A stretch of DNA of 64,000 nucleotides from Psychrobacter glacincola (GCA_001411745.2 LIQB01000001.1:186001-250000), one strand, 5' to 3'; shown: positions 45,595 through 58,239, counted from the first letter of the stretch. Translations and numbers: made by a program. The notes: generated by a model from the sequence alone, not told the origin.

Positions 45595-46039
45595 TAGTCT
45601 ACCTAAAGAGTACATTCCTTTTAATAAAGTTTGGGTTTGTAGTAATATATTCGACGATGGTAAAATAATTTTTAGTATTGACGAAAATCCTATTTTTTTG
45701 ATAGGTCGTGATAAAGAAAGCTCTAAAACATTGCTTTGGTTTAGTTCTCAGAAAAAAGAAACTACATCTAAGAAATTTCATAATGTAATATCAAAGAATA
45801 AAATTATTGACGAAAGATTTGATTTGCTTTCAACCGAATATGGTGATGAAATAAAGTTCAACGGTCACTCCTTGATTCAGTTCAGAGTAGTAGACGATAG
45901 GTTAGTTATAAATATGATAGATCTTAAGCCTATTGGTTTAAATATATTTGGGGGGTTATCATCATTAACTATTGTCAGTAATAACTTCTCTAACTGCACA
46001 TTTGCTGATAGTAATACTATGATAGCTATTGGAGGGTGA
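45587..46039 (+). CDS. Hypothetical protein, 150 residues
   Basis: Start chosen at the ATG at 45587 because it overlaps the stop of the membrane gene and follows GGA. Predicted beta-rich and soluble (IIFSIDENPIFLIGRDKESS; FRVVDDRLVINMIDLKPI). The end TIVSNNFSNCTFADSNTMIA is like short beta-helix turns. No family recognised. Likely works with the membrane protein. Confidence 0.6.
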   Translation: MNNSLPKEYIPFNKVWVCSNIFDDGKIIFSIDENPIFLIGRDKESSKTLLWFSSQKKETTSKKFHNVISKNKIIDERFDLLSTEYGDEIKFNGHSLIQFRVVDDRLVINMIDLKPIGLNIFGGLSSLTIVSNNFSNCTFADSNTMIAIGG

Positions 46040-46255
46040 TCTCGTAGAAAATAATGACTAAATATAATTCAATCTAATTTTTTATTTTTTAGAATAGTAA
46101 ATCTAAAAAAAATAAACATTACCTGCAAGAAAACAGATCTTACCGCTAGCCCTGACGTGAGAGCCGTAAAAAAATGGTATACCTTGTTAGGCTCGCAAGG
46201 AGAGCTTCTTTAAATAAGAATTCTTAAAGGTATCCTACTCGACTAGATGAGCGGA

Positions 46256-46291
46256 TACAAAAAAAAGCGGCAAGATAATCTATCTTGCCGC
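46256..46291 (-). terminator. Terminator after fadH
   Basis: AGCGGCAAGATA/TATCTTGCCGCT perfect 12-bp stem with 3-base loop, followed by eight T on the minus strand. Confidence 0.9.
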
Positions 46292-46314
46292 TCTCATTAC
46301 TTCTGAACTAAACC

Positions 46315-48883
<2,569 letters not shown>

Positions 48884-50548
48884 ATGACAGACTTCCACAC
48901 AGGTCTTGGCAAAAATGCTGCCAACCATCAACCGCTTACCCCTATTGACTTCATTATCCGCAGCGCTCAGGTCTATCCCGATAAAACTGCCATTATTTAT
49001 GACGATTTAGAACACAATAACCTCACGCAAACGTGGCAACAGACTTATGATCGTTGTCGTCAATTGGCGGATGGTCTGCGCAAATTAGGCATCGATAAGA
49101 ACGACACTGTCGCCGTCATGATGCCAAACACCCCAGCGATGATCGAATGCGCCTTTGGTGTACCGATGTCAGGCGGGGTACTTTGTACACTGAACACCCG
49201 CCTCGATATCAACGCCCTTGCCTTTTGCCTACAACATTCTGAAGCCAAAGTGTTGATTCTAGACAGCGAGTTTGCTGAACATGCTGAAATTATCGATGAA
49301 GCATTTCCTAATCTAATCGTCATTCATGCGACCGATGCGGCGCTCGATATTGAACATTTTGGACAAATGAGCTACGAAGCATTAATCGCCAGCTCAGACA
49401 GTTTGGATAATTGGGAGAAACCTTTAGACGAATGGGATGCTATCGCCCTCAACTATACCTCTGGCACCACTGGCAAGCCAAAAGGCGTGGTCTATCATCA
49501 TCGCGGCGCGACACTCAACGCTGTCTCCAATATTTTAGATTGGGATATGCCCAAGCACCCCATGTATCTATGGACGCTACCATTATTTCACTGTAATGGT
49601 TGGTGTTTTCCCTGGACGATTGCCGAACGTGCGGGCGTCAACGTCTGCTTGCGCAAGATTGATGCTGATTTGATTTTGCAGCTGATTGCCAAGCATAAAG
49701 TCACGCATTATTGCTCAGCGCCTGTGGTACACAATATGATTGCTGGCGGCAAGCCTGAATATAAAGACGCCATCAATCATGAAGTCAAAGGCTGGGTCGC
49801 TGGTGCACCGCCGTCTGAAACCATGCTCGCCGCCATGGAAGCAATGGGCTTTCATATCTCGCACGTTTACGGTCTCACCGAAGTCTATGGTCCAGTCACC
49901 GTCTGTGCGGAACAAGCAGAATGGGATGAACTGGATGTCGCTGCGCGCGCGCAAAAGAAATCACGTCAGGGTGTAACGTCACATTTGATGACTGGCTTTG
50001 AGCTGTTTAAACAAGGCACCACGGAGCCAGTTGCCGCTGATGGTCAAGAGATGGGCGAGCTGGCACTACGCGGTAACATGGTGATGAAAGGTTATCTAAA
50101 AAGCCGTAAAGCCACCGAGGAAGCCTTTGCTGATGGTTGGTTCCGTACTGGTGATTTGGGCATTAAATACCCTGACGGCTATATAAAAATCATGGACAGG
50201 CTCAAAGACATCATCATTTCAGGTGGCGAAAATATCTCTAGTATCGAAGTCGAAAACGTCTTATATAAAATGCCAGAAATCCAAAGCTGTGCGGTCGTCG
50301 CCGCGCCGCATGATAAATGGGGCGAAGTGCCCGTCGCCTTTATCGAGATTCATGAAGGCAGCACCTTGCAGCGCGACCATGTGATGGAACATTGCAAGCA
50401 GCATTTGGCGGGTTTTAAAGTGCCCAAATATATTATCTTTGCTGAAATTCCAAAGACCAGCACCGGTAAAGTTCAGAAATTTGAGCTGCGTCAAGCGGCC
50501 AAGTCATTAGCACACGAAACGCCAAAAGTAACGGCTAGCGCCAAGTAA
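48884..50548 (+). CDS. Medium/long-chain acyl-CoA synthetase (AMP-binding family)
   Basis: 554 residues. ATP/AMP motif LNYTSGTTGKPKGVVYHHRG, second motif HVYGLTEVYGP, hinge WFRTGDLGIKYPDGYIKIMD, and C-terminal lysine in PKTSTGKVQKFELRQ. The overall sequence is close to the AlkK/medium-chain fatty acid ligase group. It activates fatty acids to acyl-CoA and may supply FadH through beta-oxidation. A terminator follows at 50611. Confidence 0.9.
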   Translation: MTDFHTGLGKNAANHQPLTPIDFIIRSAQVYPDKTAIIYDDLEHNNLTQTWQQTYDRCRQLADGLRKLGIDKNDTVAVMMPNTPAMIECAFGVPMSGGVLCTLNTRLDINALAFCLQHSEAKVLILDSEFAEHAEIIDEAFPNLIVIHATDAALDIEHFGQMSYEALIASSDSLDNWEKPLDEWDAIALNYTSGTTGKPKGVVYHHRGATLNAVSNILDWDMPKHPMYLWTLPLFHCNGWCFPWTIAERAGVNVCLRKIDADLILQLIAKHKVTHYCSAPVVHNMIAGGKPEYKDAINHEVKGWVAGAPPSETMLAAMEAMGFHISHVYGLTEVYGPVTVCAEQAEWDELDVAARAQKKSRQGVTSHLMTGFELFKQGTTEPVAADGQEMGELALRGNMVMKGYLKSRKATEEAFADGWFRTGDLGIKYPDGYIKIMDRLKDIIISGGENISSIEVENVLYKMPEIQSCAVVAAPHDKWGEVPVAFIEIHEGSTLQRDHVMEHCKQHLAGFKVPKYIIFAEIPKTSTGKVQKFELRQAAKSLAHETPKVTASAK

Positions 50549-50610
50549 GACTTTATCATTAAGCCTTAATAATACGGAAGTATCGTTAATATTAATGAAA
50601 CATCATTGAT

Positions 50611-50651
50611 AAAAAAAGGGTCAGCCTAATTGAATTAGACTGACCCTTTTA
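50611..50651. terminator. Bidirectional terminator
   Basis: AAAAGGGTCAG ... CTGACCCTTTT with an inner CTAAT/ATTAG extension. It separates the acyl-CoA ligase gene from the convergent sulfur-transport gene. Confidence 0.88.
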
Positions 50652-50676
50652 TTGCGCTAAAAAAACCAAGCCAATG

Positions 50677-51114
50677 TTAATTAAGCTTAGGTTCTAGCCA
50701 CTGATACACCAACATCCCGACTATCATCGCTGGGATAAAGACATAAGCCTGCCACTGTCCTGTACCAAGCAGCACAATACCGGGACCTGGGCAAATACCA
50801 ACCAAACCCCAACCGATACCAAATAGCATCGCGCCAATCAGTAGTTTTTTATTAATAGTAGTTTTGGTTGGCATCTCAATTGATGACCCAATCCAGCTGG
50901 TCTTTTGACGCTTAGCTAACTGCACACCGACTATTGCTACCATTAGACCGCCACCCATCACTAGTGCCAGAGAAATATCCCATGCACCAAAGACGTCCAA
51001 AAATCCCTGTACTTTAACAGGGTCGGTCATGCCTGATATCAGCAGTCCAAAGCCGAATAATAACCCTGCCAGTAATCCAATTATATTTTTTAGCATGTTT
51101 TTTCTCGCACCCAA
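50677..51114 (-). CDS. YeeE/YedE-family half, DUF6691 type (C-terminal half of transporter)
   Basis: 145 residues, four to five hydrophobic helices, with IGWGLVGICPGPGIVLLGTG, the motif of the second half of YeeE/YedE proteins. Co-transcribed with the first half at 51195, which ends 80 bases upstream. Together they form a split thiosulfate- or sulfur-compound channel (PmpA/PmpB-like). Confidence 0.88.
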   Translation of the reverse strand: MGARKNMLKNIIGLLAGLLFGFGLLISGMTDPVKVQGFLDVFGAWDISLALVMGGGLMVAIVGVQLAKRQKTSWIGSSIEMPTKTTINKKLLIGAMLFGIGWGLVGICPGPGIVLLGTGQWQAYVFIPAMIVGMLVYQWLEPKLN

Positions 51115-51194
51115 TGTGTTAATCCAAGCGGTTATAACTATCCGATATAAACAATAGTCATCGCTATCTTCGCAACGTACTATCTATGTGATTT

Positions 51195-51632
51195 TTAAAT
51201 CAAACCCAAGACATGACGACCAATATAAACGGTCACAATACCAAACAACATAAAAGTAACCGTCGCCGCCATCGAACGTGGCGACAGTCGCGCATTACCG
51301 CAGATACCATGTCCACTGGTGCAACCTGAACCCAAACGTGTCCCAAAACCAACCAGTAATCCTGCCCCAATAAGCAGTGGCAAAGAGCTACTAATCTCTA
51401 TATCGGGCAACGGTTTTACCAGACCATAAAGTAATGGCGAGATAACAAGACCAAGTATGAATAACACCTGCCACATCTCGACGCGCTTGGGTTTAAGAAG
51501 ACTTGAGAAAATACCACTAATACCCGCAATACGACCAATGCCCAATAGCAAGATGACCGTTGCAACGCCTAGCATCAGACCGCCTACCAAGGAAATTGGC
51601 GTAAAGGCCTGCCAATCTATTTGTATACTCAT
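51195..51632 (-). CDS. YeeE/YedE-family half (N-terminal half of transporter)
   Basis: 145 residues with GLLVGFGTRLGSGCTSGHGI followed by CGNARLSPRSMAAT, the typical cysteine motif of the family. First gene of the pair. Upstream, 60 bases before the start, is an AT-rich palindrome like those bound by ArsR-type sulfide sensors. No regulator gene lies nearby in this window. Confidence 0.9.
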   Translation of the reverse strand: MSIQIDWQAFTPISLVGGLMLGVATVILLLGIGRIAGISGIFSSLLKPKRVEMWQVLFILGLVISPLLYGLVKPLPDIEISSSLPLLIGAGLLVGFGTRLGSGCTSGHGICGNARLSPRSMAATVTFMLFGIVTVYIGRHVLGLI

Positions 51633-51691
51633 AATATTTACCTAAGCCAATTTTTATTGAGACAGTTTTGAATATCGTTTTATATAAATAC

Positions 51692-51711
51692 ATTATATTA
51701 TAAAATATAAT
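51692..51711. promoter_or_regulatory. AT-rich palindromic operator candidate
   Basis: ATTATATTATAAAATATAAT reads the same on both strands except at two central positions. It is 60 bases before the sulfur-transport operon and resembles BigR/SqrR-type operators of persulfide-sensing ArsR repressors. The likeness is only in base pattern. Confidence 0.4.
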
Positions 51712-51727
51712 AAATAGGTAAAAAAAT

Positions 51728-51764
51728 ACTGAACCCTCGTTACAGGGGCTCAGTATTCTTTTTA
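51728..51764 (-). terminator. Terminator after the class V aminotransferase gene
   Basis: AATACTGA ... TCAGTATT stem, with an inner GCCCC/GAGGGT part and seven T on the minus strand. Confidence 0.8.
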
Positions 51765-51793
51765 CTGAAAAAACATCTTACGAGATAAAGATA

Positions 51794-52927
51794 TTATTTC
51801 GCCAATACTTCATCAAGTGCAGTTTCAAAACGCTGTACCGCTCCGTCTACATCAGTCAATTTATCTAGACCAAATAAACCTAAGCGGAACGTTTTAAAGT
51901 TATCCGGCTCACCAACTTTTAGCGGTACACCAGCAGCGATTTGCATGCCTGTTTCGGCAAACGCACTGCCTTTATGCATATCATCGCGATCGGTATAAGC
52001 AACCACGACGCCTGGCGCTTCAAAACCTTTTGCCGCAACGCTTTCAATGCCTTTAGCGGCTAATACTTCACGAATACGGTTGCCCAATTGCCACTGCGCA
52101 TCACGCAATTTATCAAAGCCAATCTCTTTTGATTCTAAAATAGTATCGCGGAATTGACGTAAGCTGTCAGTTGGCATGGTGGCATGATAAGCGTGACCGC
52201 CATTTTCATAGGCACGCATGACATTTAACCACTGCTTTAAGTCTAAGCTAAAGCTATCTGATTCTGTATTGTCTACTTTTTCGATTGCCGCAGCACTTAG
52301 CATGACTAAGCCTGCACACGGAGTGCTGCTCCACCCTTTTTGCGGGGCGCTGATGAGAACATCAATACCCAAGTCTTTCATGTCCAACCACACACAACCT
52401 GAAGCGATACAATCAATGACCAATAAACCGCCAACGCTATGTACAGCCGCGCTTAGCGCTTTGAGATAGTCTGATGATAAAATAATACCCGATGAGGTTT
52501 CGACGTGCGGCGCAAAGACCACTGCTGGTTTCTCTGCTTTAATTTTAGCAACGGCTTCTTCGATATCAACGGGGGCAAATGGTTTTGGTGACTCACCCTC
52601 TTCACGATGTGCCGTCAATACCGTAGACGACTTGGCGATTTTGCCTTTTTCTAAAATTTGCGTCCAGCGATAGCTAAACCAACCGTTACGAATAATGAGG
52701 CAATCTTCATCATTGGCCAATTGGCGCGCAACGGCTTCCATTCCATAAGTGCCAGCACCCGGTACAATGACCACCGCTTCGGCGTTATACACGGATTTTA
52801 GGTCGCTAGATAAGTCATTCATCACTTGCTGAAAGACTTTTGACATGTGGTTTAAGGCGCGGTCAGTATAGACCACTGAGTATTCTAATAAGCCGTTTGG
52901 ATCAATATCTTGACGTAATGCAGTCAT
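51794..52927 (-). CDS. Class V aminotransferase (alanine--glyoxylate / serine--pyruvate type)
   Basis: 377 residues, PLP-dependent. PLP lysine in VLISAPQKGWSSTPCAGLVM, aspartate in LLVIDCIASGCVWLDM, and C-terminal arginine in KTFRLGLFGLDKL. The exact amino donor cannot be told from sequence alone. Ends at its own terminator. Its upstream gap of 666 bases holds a 32-bp tandem repeat. Confidence 0.87.
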   Translation of the reverse strand: MTALRQDIDPNGLLEYSVVYTDRALNHMSKVFQQVMNDLSSDLKSVYNAEAVVIVPGAGTYGMEAVARQLANDEDCLIIRNGWFSYRWTQILEKGKIAKSSTVLTAHREEGESPKPFAPVDIEEAVAKIKAEKPAVVFAPHVETSSGIILSSDYLKALSAAVHSVGGLLVIDCIASGCVWLDMKDLGIDVLISAPQKGWSSTPCAGLVMLSAAAIEKVDNTESDSFSLDLKQWLNVMRAYENGGHAYHATMPTDSLRQFRDTILESKEIGFDKLRDAQWQLGNRIREVLAAKGIESVAAKGFEAPGVVVAYTDRDDMHKGSAFAETGMQIAAGVPLKVGEPDNFKTFRLGLFGLDKLTDVDGAVQRFETALDEVLAK

Positions 52928-53593
52928 AGGAAGCTCCTAATTTATAGTTAGATAGTTTAATTTTTCTCAAGCATTGGCTATAGCAAAATCCAGATACTCT
53001 CTTAAACCAACCTGCCTTAATAACGCTAACCAATCTAGACACCTACTGTTCGCCAACTTAGCCAGATAATGCTTCTATTAAATAACATGGGTGTCAAATA
53101 ACGTTTTTGTTAAATAATATGGCTATCAAATAGCATTTCTGACCAATAGCATAGTCGTTAGATTGCATAGCAGCTAAATACTACTATGGGTAGTATTAAC
53201 TGAATATTAATATTGGGTAATAGTCGAGAGCATGACGCAGGGTTGACGATATAGCACTTTATCCTAGCGCTATTGCCGTTGGTGATTGTGTTTTGCACAC
53301 CGTGTTTTTATTGATTTTAGACAAAGTCGTACAGAACAGGTGCGCCACTATAGGGGCTACGCGGTGGTAGGCTAATAATGGTCACTAACAACTGATGAGA
53401 TGAATAGGCATCAAGCGAGAACATATACACTAAGGTTTTTGGAGAATAACCGCTCGCGTATAACAAAAGATTATCATCGCTTAATATACTCATAACAGCT
53501 TGATATTAGCACTGATAATGCAGGTTGACAACGATATGTTTGCGCAATAATAACGTTTGCGCCGCTTATGTTTTTTTGATTAGTCAATAATAA
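52928..53593. other. Long intergenic region with tandem 32-bp repeat
   Basis: 666 bases, AT-rich, with no convincing ORF. It holds the tandem repeat at 53078 and further relaxed copies of its words (AAATAGCAT, AATAGCATAG, TTGCATAGCAGC) to about 53180. The rest shows nothing recognisable. Confidence 0.5.
53078..53141 (+). repeat. Two imperfect 32-bp tandem copies
   Basis: Copies 53078-53109 and 53110-53141 begin TTAAATAACATGG and TTAAATAATATGG and differ at about seven positions. Confidence 0.75.
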
Positions 53594-54949
53594 CTATCGA
53601 CGTCCGCGATGAGCCTCTTGCAGCCCAGATACCACAAAGTCTAGCAGTTCACTATCCCCTTCACGGGCAGCCTTACGCATAAGCTTCGATGGTGCGTGGG
53701 TTAGCGTCTGCGTCAGGCGGCGTGACAGCTCAATGATAATATCTTCAGGACTGGCATTATCCTGTTGTAGCTTGGCAATGGATTCATGCAGGAGTTTATC
53801 TACTTGGTCCTGCGTATGCGCGCGATACTGCTGAATGTCTTTACCGACTTGGCGCACTTGAAAGCTGCGATCCATCTCAACGACTAATTGGCTAACGAGC
53901 AATTCCGCATCAACTGCCGCTTGTCTACGCTGTTCGATATTGCCAGCGATCACGTGTTGTAAATCATCGACAGAGTAGAGATAAACATCATCGATACGAC
54001 TAATGGTCGAGTCAATATCACGCGGTACGGCTAAGTCAATCATCAACATAGGCTGATAACGACGATGTTTCAGCGCGCGCAAAGTCATGGTTTTATCGAT
54101 CAACACATCCATACTACCGCTACAGCTACTAACGATATCGGCTTCTGCTAAAACTTGTGGTAACTCTTGCAAAGGTCTGACTTCTACCAAGTGACCTGCG
54201 CGGCGCAGCTCCACTGCCAGCGCTTCAGCGCGTTCAGGGTTGCGGTTGCAAATAATCACACGACCTACACCAAGCCCAGCAATGTGGGTGGCAACCAGAC
54301 GGTTCATCTCGCCTGCCGCGACCACCAGCAATGTGCGACTGGGTAAATCATCAAATATTTGCGTCACCAATTTGGCGGCCGCATAGCTAAGCGATACCGC
54401 TTGAGCACCCACTTGGGTCTCATTACGTACGCGTTTGGCGGCAGCAAATACTTGATCGATAATCCAGCCAAGCTGATTACTCAGCGCTTTTTGTTCTTGC
54501 GCGAGCTGTACTGAGCGCTTGATTTGACCGAGTATCTGCGGCTCACCCAATATCATAGAGTCAAGCCCTGCGGCGACCCTAAGCCAATGGGTCAGCGCGT
54601 GAGTGTCACGGTGCACATAAAGATAGGGATCAATCTCAGACAGTGACAACTGCTTAAAGTCAGCAAGCCATGCTTTAATTTTTAAGATATGAGCACTAAT
54701 GGCCGCCGAAGATGTCTGAGCACCAACCGCGCCATTAGCAGACATAGAGGGGACATCTTGCGGCTCTGCTAGCTGCGGCACAAGCGCATAGATTTCCGTA
54801 CGATTGCAAGTCGAAACAATCACACTGCCATCAGTAAAGGCCTCTAATTGTTTGAGCGCGATATTCACATCGTCACCCACAAGCGCCAAACGCTCTCTCA
54901 GAGCGACTGGTGCAGTTTTGTGATTGACCCCAATGACCACTAATCTCAT
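53594..54949 (-). CDS. hemA: Glutamyl-tRNA reductase
   Basis: 451 residues; it makes glutamate-1-semialdehyde from Glu-tRNA, the first step of the C5 haem pathway. N-terminus VIGVNHKTAPVALRERLALV, catalytic cysteine in VIVSTCNRTEIYAL, NADPH domain around LLVVAAGEMNRLVATHIAGL, and a C-terminal dimerisation helix. Length is a little above average. It is divergent from the TPR-protein gene upstream, and lolB and ispE follow that gene in the usual gammaproteobacterial order. Confidence 0.97.
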   Translation of the reverse strand: MRLVVIGVNHKTAPVALRERLALVGDDVNIALKQLEAFTDGSVIVSTCNRTEIYALVPQLAEPQDVPSMSANGAVGAQTSSAAISAHILKIKAWLADFKQLSLSEIDPYLYVHRDTHALTHWLRVAAGLDSMILGEPQILGQIKRSVQLAQEQKALSNQLGWIIDQVFAAAKRVRNETQVGAQAVSLSYAAAKLVTQIFDDLPSRTLLVVAAGEMNRLVATHIAGLGVGRVIICNRNPERAEALAVELRRAGHLVEVRPLQELPQVLAEADIVSSCSGSMDVLIDKTMTLRALKHRRYQPMLMIDLAVPRDIDSTISRIDDVYLYSVDDLQHVIAGNIEQRRQAAVDAELLVSQLVVEMDRSFQVRQVGKDIQQYRAHTQDQVDKLLHESIAKLQQDNASPEDIIIELSRRLTQTLTHAPSKLMRKAAREGDSELLDFVVSGLQEAHRGRR

Positions 54950-55473
54950 TATTCATAGACCATAAACATGACGCTCACCTGCCAGCCCACGCTATCTCAT
55001 TATTTTTAAAAGACAGTTGTAGACGACAGCGCTGAAAGGAAGACTCTAAAAGCCGCCTATTATATCATTATTGCCAGCTTTAATTAATACTCAGCTATCG
55101 ATGATAGCTATTTGCTTGTATCTGGGCACATGAGTAACAAATCAACTACCGATACGATTGTTAAAACCAATATCTATGTTTTAGCGAGTGCTTATAGAAA
55201 TGGATAAAAATCATTCGCTTACTTAACGTTAACTTGTTATATTTTCACAATATTTAGGCTAAGACTTACAACCAATGAAATACCTCGTTGATACAGGTTA
55301 TCAGCCAATCCTACTTTGTTAGCAAAAATTTGGTAGAGCGGCGGCTATTAATAACGGAGTAACACGGGCACTATTGTTTATCCCATCAGTCTGCTTTTAT
55401 AATGTCAGGCATGGGTACTCGTTACCAATAGTTAGTTTGAAATGATTAAAATAAAATTGTCTTATCGATATAG
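54950..55473. other. Divergent intergenic region hemA / TPR protein
   Basis: 524 bases with both promoters and no recognisable RNA or gene. Confidence 0.4.
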
Positions 55474-57450
55474 ATGAACAATGGGCGAATACGGTTATCT
55501 ATGATTTTTTTTGGGTCATTATTTCGATCACAACTTGCGCACGACGACCAATCTAATCTGCGTGCTCTATTGCATGCAGTTATCGAACGTCTGTGCCAGC
55601 GTTATAAGCTAACCTTGTCGTTGGCCTTTTGCCTATGCTTAGGATCGTCTTCCGTTCATGCCAGTCATCCTGATATCTCGCTCGAAGCCCATGTACCCAA
55701 ACTATCCATTACTGATAAGAACGACAAGGCAGTCCGTAGCGACGGTATTGATAATAGCCGCTCAACGCTACCAGCAATTGCTCCTGCCAATACACAACCA
55801 ATAGAAAATGTCGCCAATATTAATGGGTTAGCGCCAACTACCTTATGGCAACCTGAGCTCAAAGAGCCTAGCCTGTATGCGCTGCTTGATGCAGAATTCG
55901 CAGCAGATCGCGGTGATAGACAACGAGCGATTACCATCTATAAGCAGCAAGCATTTAAAGAAGATGCAACTGCCGTGTTTGAAAGAGCACTCAGCCTTTC
56001 TTTACGTACTGAAAGGGTTGAGAAATCGTTACAATTTGCCAAGTCATGGCAAGACCAAAATCCGGATCACGTGCCTGCTTGGTTTTATGTGGCGCATTTG
56101 GCCCTGCGAGCTCACGATTATCTGTTAGCTGGCGAAACCTTGAATCGTATTCTGCTTTATGATCCTCGAGCGGACTTAAGCGAAATCCTTATCGGTATCT
56201 ATCCAAACAATGATGAAGACAAACGTGAATTACTTGCCGCTTTACAACCACTAGATAGCGAGCAGAATGCCTCATTGTCGGTATTGAAAGCAGGGTTGCT
56301 TTACCAATTTAACGAGCCTGAGATTGCCATTGTCCATATCAATCGTGCGCTAGAACGCCAGCCTGACTATGTCCCTTTTATTACGCTAAAGGCAGACATA
56401 CTGCGCAAAATCGTCACGGCTGAAACCGTCGTCAATTATGTGAGCCAAGCACGCCTGCGTAATCCCGATAGTAAAAGTCTCTATCTGTACGAGATTCGCT
56501 ACTTGCTTGACTTAAAGCAAAGCCAAGAAGCGTGGCAATTATTGCTGGATGCCCATGGTCGCTTTGCTGATGATGCCGAGATTACTTTGTTGGCTGCATT
56601 GGTGAGCTTAGATATCGAAGAATATAACAGTGCCGATGAGCTACTCAATATGCTCGCAAAAAACCCCGCTTACCTTGATCAAGCTTATTATTACCTTGGC
56701 ATCAGTGCCGAGCGTCAGCAGCACTTTGACCAAGCCAAATACTATCTCAACGGTGTCATGCAAGAAGACTTGGTATTAGAGGCTCGTAGAAAAGTAGTGG
56801 CTTTTGAATTGCTTAACGACGATGTAGATGCGGCGATTGCTACTTTAGAAAAACTGCGTAAAGACTTTAACGTCTTTGCGCCAGATACCTTTGTGCTACA
56901 AGCTGATATTTTATGGCAGCAAAATGAATCCGAAGAAGCCCTGCGCCTACTAACCAAAGCTGCTCGCAAGTATCCTGATAATGAGATGCTCTTGTTTGCA
57001 CGCGCCCAGCTCCTTGACGACAAAGACGACTATATCGTTAAGCGCACCTTGCTCAATCATCTGCAAGCACTTGACCCAACCAACCTCTCCTACCAGCTCA
57101 GTTATGCGCAGCTATTGCTAGCCAATGAACGCAGCTCTGAACAAGGATTGGCATTGGCCACAGCCATCATTCAGATTCGCTATGATGATCCACGTTATGA
57201 CAATGAGCTGCACCTGCAAGCGCTGAATGTGCTGGCTGGCAATGCATTGGCCAATGAGAACTACCAACAAGTCATCGACTACCTGCAAACCCCTTACGAT
57301 GTGTTTCCTACCTTGCGCTCTGGCAGCTTACTGCTGCGCGCTTATCAAGGTTTAGGCAACAATGAAAAAGTTGAGGCATTACTCGCAGACTTGCAGCAGC
57401 GCTTCTCATTTGGGCAACACAATATCAATGACCGTATACAACTTTACTGA
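55474..57450 (+). CDS. TPR-repeat protein, exported
   Basis: 658 residues. The hydrophobic segment LTLSLAFCLCLGSSSVHASH near residues 46-65 looks like a signal peptide with a long leader, so the true start may be one of the later ATG or TTG codons. From about 125 on the protein is built of 34-residue helical pairs (TPR), for example AIVHINRALERQPDYVPFIT and EEALRLLTKAARKYPDNEML. It stands just before lolB, in the position where Acinetobacter and Psychrobacter carry a periplasmic or outer-membrane TPR protein. Its role is probably in envelope assembly, which is inferred. Confidence 0.82.
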   Translation: MNNGRIRLSMIFFGSLFRSQLAHDDQSNLRALLHAVIERLCQRYKLTLSLAFCLCLGSSSVHASHPDISLEAHVPKLSITDKNDKAVRSDGIDNSRSTLPAIAPANTQPIENVANINGLAPTTLWQPELKEPSLYALLDAEFAADRGDRQRAITIYKQQAFKEDATAVFERALSLSLRTERVEKSLQFAKSWQDQNPDHVPAWFYVAHLALRAHDYLLAGETLNRILLYDPRADLSEILIGIYPNNDEDKRELLAALQPLDSEQNASLSVLKAGLLYQFNEPEIAIVHINRALERQPDYVPFITLKADILRKIVTAETVVNYVSQARLRNPDSKSLYLYEIRYLLDLKQSQEAWQLLLDAHGRFADDAEITLLAALVSLDIEEYNSADELLNMLAKNPAYLDQAYYYLGISAERQQHFDQAKYYLNGVMQEDLVLEARRKVVAFELLNDDVDAAIATLEKLRKDFNVFAPDTFVLQADILWQQNESEEALRLLTKAARKYPDNEMLLFARAQLLDDKDDYIVKRTLLNHLQALDPTNLSYQLSYAQLLLANERSSEQGLALATAIIQIRYDDPRYDNELHLQALNVLAGNALANENYQQVIDYLQTPYDVFPTLRSGSLLLRAYQGLGNNEKVEALLADLQQRFSFGQHNINDRIQLY

Positions 57451-57606
57451 CCCGCCGTTTTATAGTGGACAAATCGTTGCGTGCTATGATTACAAGGCAC
57501 TCATAAGATGCTAACAGCCACGCATAACTGAGTAACATACAACCATTAAGCTAATCTATTTTCGAAACAATGATTTCGTAAATTTGTCTATTTTTGAGGA
57601 AACATC

Positions 57607-58239
57607 ATGTCAGTATTGGTCCATGCTAATAAGCCTAATAAATTGGCGCTATTCGCTGCCGTGACAACCGCGCTCGTCATCACGTCTGGTTGTCAATCAC
57701 TAAAAACAGCAAACGCTACTAACCAACCCAGCGCGACCTTACAAGGTCAAAACGCTGAGCCACCGCAAAAGCTTGAGAACTTTAATATCACTGGCAAAAT
57801 CGGTGTAACGATGCCCGCCAATGACACCACAGGCACTCAAGGTGGTAGTGCGTTCTATGCATGGGGGCAGCAGAATGATCGCTTTGCCATTGAGCTGATC
57901 GGCGCGCTCGGTATTGGTAAAACCAACATCGAGTATAATGGTCAAACCGCCACTTTAGTCAGCGAAAAAACAGGTACCTTAACTGCTGATGATCCTGAGA
58001 CTTTGCTCAAAAAGGCCACAGGATGGCAAGCGCCTATTTCACAAATGCCCTATTGGATATCTGGTCGCCCGGCGCCTTCCGATAGCGCACCACAGCTCGA
58101 TGATCAGAATCGTTTAATCAGCTCAGTCAATGGTGAATGGACCGCAAGCTTCACCTATAAAGGGTCCGATAAGTTACCAAATAAAATCAGTGCCGTGCTG
58201 CCACAAGGCAATAAGGTGGTAATGACGATCAATCATTAA
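57607..58239 (+). CDS. lolB: Outer-membrane lipoprotein LolB
   Basis: 210 residues. Signal peptide with lipobox VITSGC; the mature domain shows the LolB pattern NFNITGKIGVTMPANDT ... GSAFYAWGQQNDRFAIELIG. It takes lipoproteins from LolA and inserts them in the outer membrane. GAGGAAA precedes the ATG. Next gene is ispE, as in most Gammaproteobacteria. Confidence 0.92.
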   Translation: MSVLVHANKPNKLALFAAVTTALVITSGCQSLKTANATNQPSATLQGQNAEPPQKLENFNITGKIGVTMPANDTTGTQGGSAFYAWGQQNDRFAIELIGALGIGKTNIEYNGQTATLVSEKTGTLTADDPETLLKKATGWQAPISQMPYWISGRPAPSDSAPQLDDQNRLISSVNGEWTASFTYKGSDKLPNKISAVLPQGNKVVMTINH

